Positions 60,459 to 64,000 of a DNA stretch of 64,000 bases are shown piece after piece (within the stretch, counting starts at the first letter, position 1; every line of letters starts with the position of its first letter). The position numbers and the translations under genes were made by a program. The notes beneath the pieces are model-generated. The model ran no database searches and had not been told where the DNA came from. It was given only the letters and a program-made list of their open reading frames with translations. Source of the DNA: Chitinimonas prasina (GTDB lineage: Bacteria; Pseudomonadota; Gammaproteobacteria; Burkholderiales; Chitinimonadaceae); NCBI RefSeq assembly GCF_030160395.1, contig NZ_BSOG01000001.1, forward strand, positions 462,117 to 526,116. Direction: 5' to 3'.

Positions 60459-61238
60459 ATGAAAACTGCCTTGCCACCCCTGATGACCGACGAGTTGCCA
60501 CTGCGCATCGAGCCCGCCGAGCTGGCCGATGCCGATCAGTTGCGGCTCACTACGCCAAGGGAAATCCAGCGTCTGCTGCTGCAGCTGTGCGAGCACCATG
60601 AACTGGTCAGCCTGTATGTGGACGACACCGACCAGTTCGGCCTGTCCATGGCCTTGGCTATCGATCAGGGCAGGCTGATCCTGGACCTGCCCCACGGTCA
60701 CTTCAAGGATCAGATACTGGCCGTGAAGCAACTGTATTGCACCTCGGCCCTCAGCCACGTCAAGGTCCAGTTCACCGCCCGCACCCCCAGGCTGGTGGAG
60801 TGGCAAGGCAAGCCGGCACTGGCGGTCACCCAGCCCACCGAGGCCCTGCGCCTGCAGCGGCGCGACTTCTACCGGCTGATCGTACCGCTGGCCCAGCCAC
60901 TCTCCTGCTATGTCCCCCTGGGGCATGGCGAGGACTTCGAGATCTCGCTGGCCGATATCAGCGTAGGGGGTATAGGCATCATTGGCTACGTGCCCGGCCT
61001 GCGCATGGATGCCGGCCGCCAGTACCACGGAATACGCATAGAGCTGCCCGATACCGGCACCGTCATGGCCGATGTGGAAATGCGCTCCAGCTTTGATATC
61101 ACCCTCAAGAACGGCATACACACCATACGCACCGGCGCCCAGTTCATCCATCTGTCCAGCGCCAACCAGACCCTGATACAGCGCTACATCACCAAGGTCG
61201 AGCGCGAGCGCATCGCCAAGTCCCAGCGCCTGGACTGA
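60459..61238 (+). CDS. YcgR-type PilZ-domain cyclic-di-GMP receptor
   Basis: This 259-residue protein has a YcgR N-terminal domain (about 10-115) and a PilZ domain from about 120: RLQRRDFYRLIVPL with the RxxxR motif and ISLADISVGGIGI with DxSxxG, the two parts of the c-di-GMP site. YcgR proteins brake flagellar motility when c-di-GMP rises. This is the only recognisable c-di-GMP receptor in the window and may answer to enzymes such as the one at 18189-21767. The start is the ATG at 60459. Confidence 0.9.
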   Translation: MKTALPPLMTDELPLRIEPAELADADQLRLTTPREIQRLLLQLCEHHELVSLYVDDTDQFGLSMALAIDQGRLILDLPHGHFKDQILAVKQLYCTSALSHVKVQFTARTPRLVEWQGKPALAVTQPTEALRLQRRDFYRLIVPLAQPLSCYVPLGHGEDFEISLADISVGGIGIIGYVPGLRMDAGRQYHGIRIELPDTGTVMADVEMRSSFDITLKNGIHTIRTGAQFIHLSSANQTLIQRYITKVERERIAKSQRLD

Positions 61239-61284
61239 ACTCCGCCACGTCGCATGGCGCGCCGCACGCACGACCGGCGCAAAA

Positions 61285-61309
61285 AAAGGCCGCTCCAGGA
61301 GCGGCCTTT
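61285..61309. terminator. Bidirectional terminator between the PilZ gene and pckG
   Basis: A perfect 12-bp inverted repeat (aaaggccgctcc / ggagcggccttt) has A-rich sequence on its left, so it can end both the plus-strand PilZ transcript and the minus-strand pckG transcript. The genes are convergent. Confidence 0.85.
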
Positions 61310-61330
61310 ACTTGTTGTTACCAGTACACC

Positions 61331-63154
61331 TTAGCCTGCCAGTGCCTCGCTCAGCTGGCTGCGCTTGTCGGCCAGCTGCTTGGGCAGCTTGTCGGCCAGC
61401 TTGGCAAACCACTCGGCATGGGCTGCCACCTCGGCCCGCCAGGCCTCGATGTCCACCTGCATCAGGGCATCAAACTGAGCCGTGGTCATGTCGTCAAGGC
61501 CAGTCCAGTCCAGGTCGGCATACGAGGGCATCCAGCCCAGCACAGTCTCGCGTGCCTGAGCCTTGCCTTGCACCCGGCCGACGATCCACTCCAGCACCCG
61601 CATGTTCTCGCCAAACCCCGGCCACAGGAACTTGCCATCCTCGCCCACGCGGAACCAGTTGACGCAGAAGATGCCGGGCGCGTGCGCCAGCCTGTCGCCC
61701 ATCTTCAGCCAGTGGTCGAAGTAATCGCCCATGTGATAGCCGCAGAAGGGCAGCATGGCAAACGGGTCGCGCCGCGTCTGGCCCTGGGCGCCCATGGCGG
61801 CTGCCGTCGTCTCGGAACCCATGGTCGCCGCCATGTAGACACCCTCGCTCCAGCCAGCGGCTTCGGACACCAGTGGCACCGTGGAAGAACGACGGCCGCC
61901 AAAGATAAAGGCCGAAATGGGCACGCCATTGGCATCATCCCAAGCTGCGTCCAGCGAAGGACACTGGCTGGCCGCCACGGTAAAGCGGGCATTGGGATGG
62001 GCAGCCTTGCGACCGGTTTCCCGGCCGATTTCCGGCGTCCAGTCCTTGCCCTGCCAATCGATCAGGTGGGCTGGCGCCTCCTTGCTCATACCTTCCCACC
62101 ACACGTCGCCATCATCGGTCAGTGCCACATTGGTGAAGATCACATTCTGCTTGAGCATGGCCATGGCGTTGGGGTTGGACTTCTCCGACGTCCCCGGCGC
62201 CACGCCGAAGTAGCCATTCTCGGGGTTGATGGCATACAGCCGGCCATCGCTGCCGGGCTTGATCCAGGCGATATCATCGCCCACGGTCGTTACCTTCCAG
62301 CCCTGGTAGGCCTTAGGCGGAATCAGCATGGCAAAGTTGGTCTTGCCACAGGCACTGGGGAAGGCCGCTGCCACATAGGATTTTTCGCCAGCAGGGCTTT
62401 CCACGCCCAGTATCAGCATGTGCTCAGCCAGCCAGCCCTGGTCACGGCCCATGGTGGAGGCAATACGCAGGGCAAAGCACTTCTTGCCCAGCAGGGCATT
62501 GCCGCCATAGCCCGAACCATAAGACCAGATCTCGCGGGTCTCGGGGAAGTGCACGATGTACTTGGTGTCTTTGTTGCAAGGCCAGGCCACATCCGCCTGA
62601 CCAGCAGCCAGGGGTGCACCCACGGTATGCACGCACGGCACAAAGGCACCATCCTTGCCCAGCACGTCGTAAACCGCACGCCCCATGCGGGTCATCACAC
62701 GCATGGAGGCCACCACATAGGGTGAATCGGTCAGCTCAATGCCGATGTGGGCAATATGCGAGCCCAATGGGCCCATGCTGAACGGAATCACATACAGGGT
62801 GCGGCCACGCATGCAGCCGTCGAACAGGCCATCCAGCGTCTGCCGCATCTGGGCAGGCGCCATCCAGTTATTGTTAGGGCCGGCATCAGTCTCTTGCTCG
62901 GCACAGACAAAGGTACGGTCTTCCACCCGCGCCACGTCAGAAGGATCCGAGAACGCAGCATAGGAGTTCGCCCGCTTCTCCGGGTTCAGCTTCACCAGCG
63001 TGCCAGCCGCCACCATCTGCGCCAGCAAGGCTTCGTTCTCGGCATCGGAACCATCAACCCAGTGGATGCGATCGGGCTTGGTCAGTGCGGCAACCTTGGA
63101 CACCCATTCAAGCAGGGCGGCGTGCTGTATGTAGTCGGGGGGGGTGAACTGCAT
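61331..63154 (-). CDS. pckG: Phosphoenolpyruvate carboxykinase (GTP)
   Basis: This 607-residue enzyme converts oxaloacetate to phosphoenolpyruvate with GTP. Conserved parts are SFMG-like [25 protein letters not shown], the P-loop [36 protein letters not shown], and the C-terminal nucleotide-binding [15 protein letters not shown]. Its length fits the GTP family (about 600) rather than the ATP family (about 530). I chose the ATG at 63154 for its standard N-terminus. It has its own promoter in the 317-bp region upstream. Confidence 0.96.
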   Translation of the reverse strand: MQFTPPDYIQHAALLEWVSKVAALTKPDRIHWVDGSDAENEALLAQMVAAGTLVKLNPEKRANSYAAFSDPSDVARVEDRTFVCAEQETDAGPNNNWMAPAQMRQTLDGLFDGCMRGRTLYVIPFSMGPLGSHIAHIGIELTDSPYVVASMRVMTRMGRAVYDVLGKDGAFVPCVHTVGAPLAAGQADVAWPCNKDTKYIVHFPETREIWSYGSGYGGNALLGKKCFALRIASTMGRDQGWLAEHMLILGVESPAGEKSYVAAAFPSACGKTNFAMLIPPKAYQGWKVTTVGDDIAWIKPGSDGRLYAINPENGYFGVAPGTSEKSNPNAMAMLKQNVIFTNVALTDDGDVWWEGMSKEAPAHLIDWQGKDWTPEIGRETGRKAAHPNARFTVAASQCPSLDAAWDDANGVPISAFIFGGRRSSTVPLVSEAAGWSEGVYMAATMGSETTAAAMGAQGQTRRDPFAMLPFCGYHMGDYFDHWLKMGDRLAHAPGIFCVNWFRVGEDGKFLWPGFGENMRVLEWIVGRVQGKAQARETVLGWMPSYADLDWTGLDDMTTAQFDALMQVDIEAWRAEVAAHAEWFAKLADKLPKQLADKRSQLSEALAG

Positions 63155-63471
63155 AGGGTGACCTCGGGTATGGAATCTTGCATGCCTGTAACAAAAGTCA
63201 GGCAAAAGCGAAAAATCGGCCCGTAATTGTCGCAAATTCAGCGCCATTAGTCGCCAGAAAAGTAGTTACACGGTATCTGACTACATTTTCAGATCGACGC
63301 TTACCGCACCACCTTGATCCAGGCGCCTCAAGCCAGAGAGCGACGCCAACCAAGCGATTGCTCGGTTGAAACTACACTACATTTATCTTATTTAGCCGGT
63401 CATGCATCTGTGGCTGAAATGAAAAACCCCCGGCAAGCCGGGGGTCGAAGGTATTGCAACAGCAGGGGCGC
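63155..63471. promoter_or_regulatory. pckG upstream region
   Basis: The 317 bp hold the pckG promoter. An AT-rich stretch with cattttcagat lies near 63283 and another, acatttatcttatttagcc, near 63378. The terminator of the TonB receptor gene lies at the right end. No gene is seen. Confidence 0.4.
63425..63444 (-). terminator. Rho-independent terminator of the TonB receptor gene
   Basis: On the minus strand cccccggc pairs with gccggggg (2-base centre), followed by tttttcattt. It lies 28 bp after the stop. Confidence 0.9.
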
Positions 63472-64000
63472 TTAGAAGAACTTGTAGGTAGCGCTCAGGC
63501 TCAGATAACGACCATAGGGATTGTGGAAGCCAGGGTTGTAACCGAGCGTGGTGTTGTCAGGATCATAAGGCGCATCGCGATCGAAGACATTACGCAGGGT
63601 ACCGCCTATGGTCAGGTTCTTCACGCCTGTGTAGGTCATGCCCAGGTCAAACGTAGTCCAGGAGTGAACCTTGCAATCCGGAAACATTGCCTGATACGCC
63701 GCAATACCACCACAACCGGTCGAACCGTCGCCGTAGTACCAGCCATCGGTATAGTTGATACGGCCGTTGACCGAGTACGGACCCTTGGACCAGGTCGTAG
63801 CCAGCGTGCTCTTGAGGCGTGGCAGCTCACCTGCCGGTCCGTACGCACCCGCATATTCCACATACTCATCACCAGCAAACTGGGCCTGCTTGTAGCTGAT
63901 CAGGTAGCTAGCATTGAAGTTACTGCTCAGGCGGCCAAACTCACCCAGATTGTTGCGCAGGTTCAAATCCAGATCGACACCCTTGACGCGGGATTCACCC
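63472..64000 (-). CDS. TonB-dependent outer-membrane receptor, C-terminal part
   Basis: These are the last 175 residues of a gene that begins beyond the window. The beta-barrel strands alternate (RVKGVDLDLNLRNNLG, LSSNFNASYLISYKQ, NLTIGGTLRNVFDRDAPYDP) and the chain ends in LSATYKFF with a terminal aromatic residue, the outer-membrane insertion signal. The NVFDRDAP segment is typical of TonB-dependent receptors. The CxxxC-like TGCGG...DCK loop suggests a disulfide in an extracellular loop. The ligand is unknown because the plug domain is outside. Confidence 0.9.
   Translation of the reverse strand, partial: GESRVKGVDLDLNLRNNLGEFGRLSSNFNASYLISYKQAQFAGDEYVEYAGAYGPAGELPRLKSTLATTWSKGPYSVNGRINYTDGWYYGDGSTGCGGIAAYQAMFPDCKVHSWTTFDLGMTYTGVKNLTIGGTLRNVFDRDAPYDPDNTTLGYNPGFHNPYGRYLSLSATYKFF

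Overview
The window looks like about 64 kb of chromosome from a GC-rich betaproteobacterium. The block exbB-exbD-lpxK-Trm112-kdsB-adk, coq7, GTP-type PEP carboxykinase and PPi-type phosphofructokinase fit that class. A member of the Neisseriales is my guess, but no rRNA or other marker settles it. No rRNA, tRNA, CRISPR array or prophage was seen.

Layout. 1-2100: the 3' end of a flavohemoprotein, an IS3-type transposase stub, and two minus-strand orphan genes, each followed by a candidate attC site (a probable integron-cassette remnant without an integrase). 2100-6100: a DUF4386/small membrane protein/ArsR operon, a second ArsR gene with a palindrome abutting its start, and a divergent LysR-SDR pair. 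6400-8200: an acyl-CoA dehydrogenase. 8480-21770: a chemosensory cluster with the gene content of a Wsp pathway (two CheW, CheR with a TPR tail, MCP, hybrid CheA-REC, CheB). It ends in a 1192-residue REC-GAF-PAS-LOV-GGDEF-EAL-REC protein, and another receptor gene lies divergently upstream. 21800-30200: ATL protein, DHCW cupin, ilvD, lgt-coq7-GNAT, a canonical MCP, an unknown gene and a GAF protein. 30500-35500: the tesA/ybbA/ybbP locus with an extra exported protein inserted. 35500-47300: an S9 peptidase, LysR/EamA, xthA, a DUF4124/glutaredoxin-like protein, DUF2520-trmO-recG, a solute-binding protein and a Nudix hydrolase. 47475-49640: a low-GC TPR protein with eight 43-residue repeats. 50280-61240: a LasA-like peptidase, xseA, the exbBD/lpxK/kdsB/adk block, fosA, HlyIII, pfp and a YcgR-type PilZ protein. 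61331-64000: pckG and the C-terminus of a TonB receptor.

How the genes work together. The main theme is cyclic di-GMP. The Wsp-like cluster would pass a surface or chemical signal to the large GGDEF-EAL protein. That protein also carries a LOV domain with the photoactive cysteine motif, so light may be integrated with the chemosensory input. A PilZ/YcgR-type receptor is encoded about 40 kb away. Pfp and PckG sit close together and suggest reversible glycolysis/gluconeogenesis. Three families of palindromic MITE-like repeats lie between genes.

The observations I would check first are the LOV-containing Wsp output (with a leucine where LOV proteins normally have the signalling glutamine), the attC-like sites, the DnaA-box cluster beside an AT-rich stretch upstream of exbB, and the MITE-like repeats.
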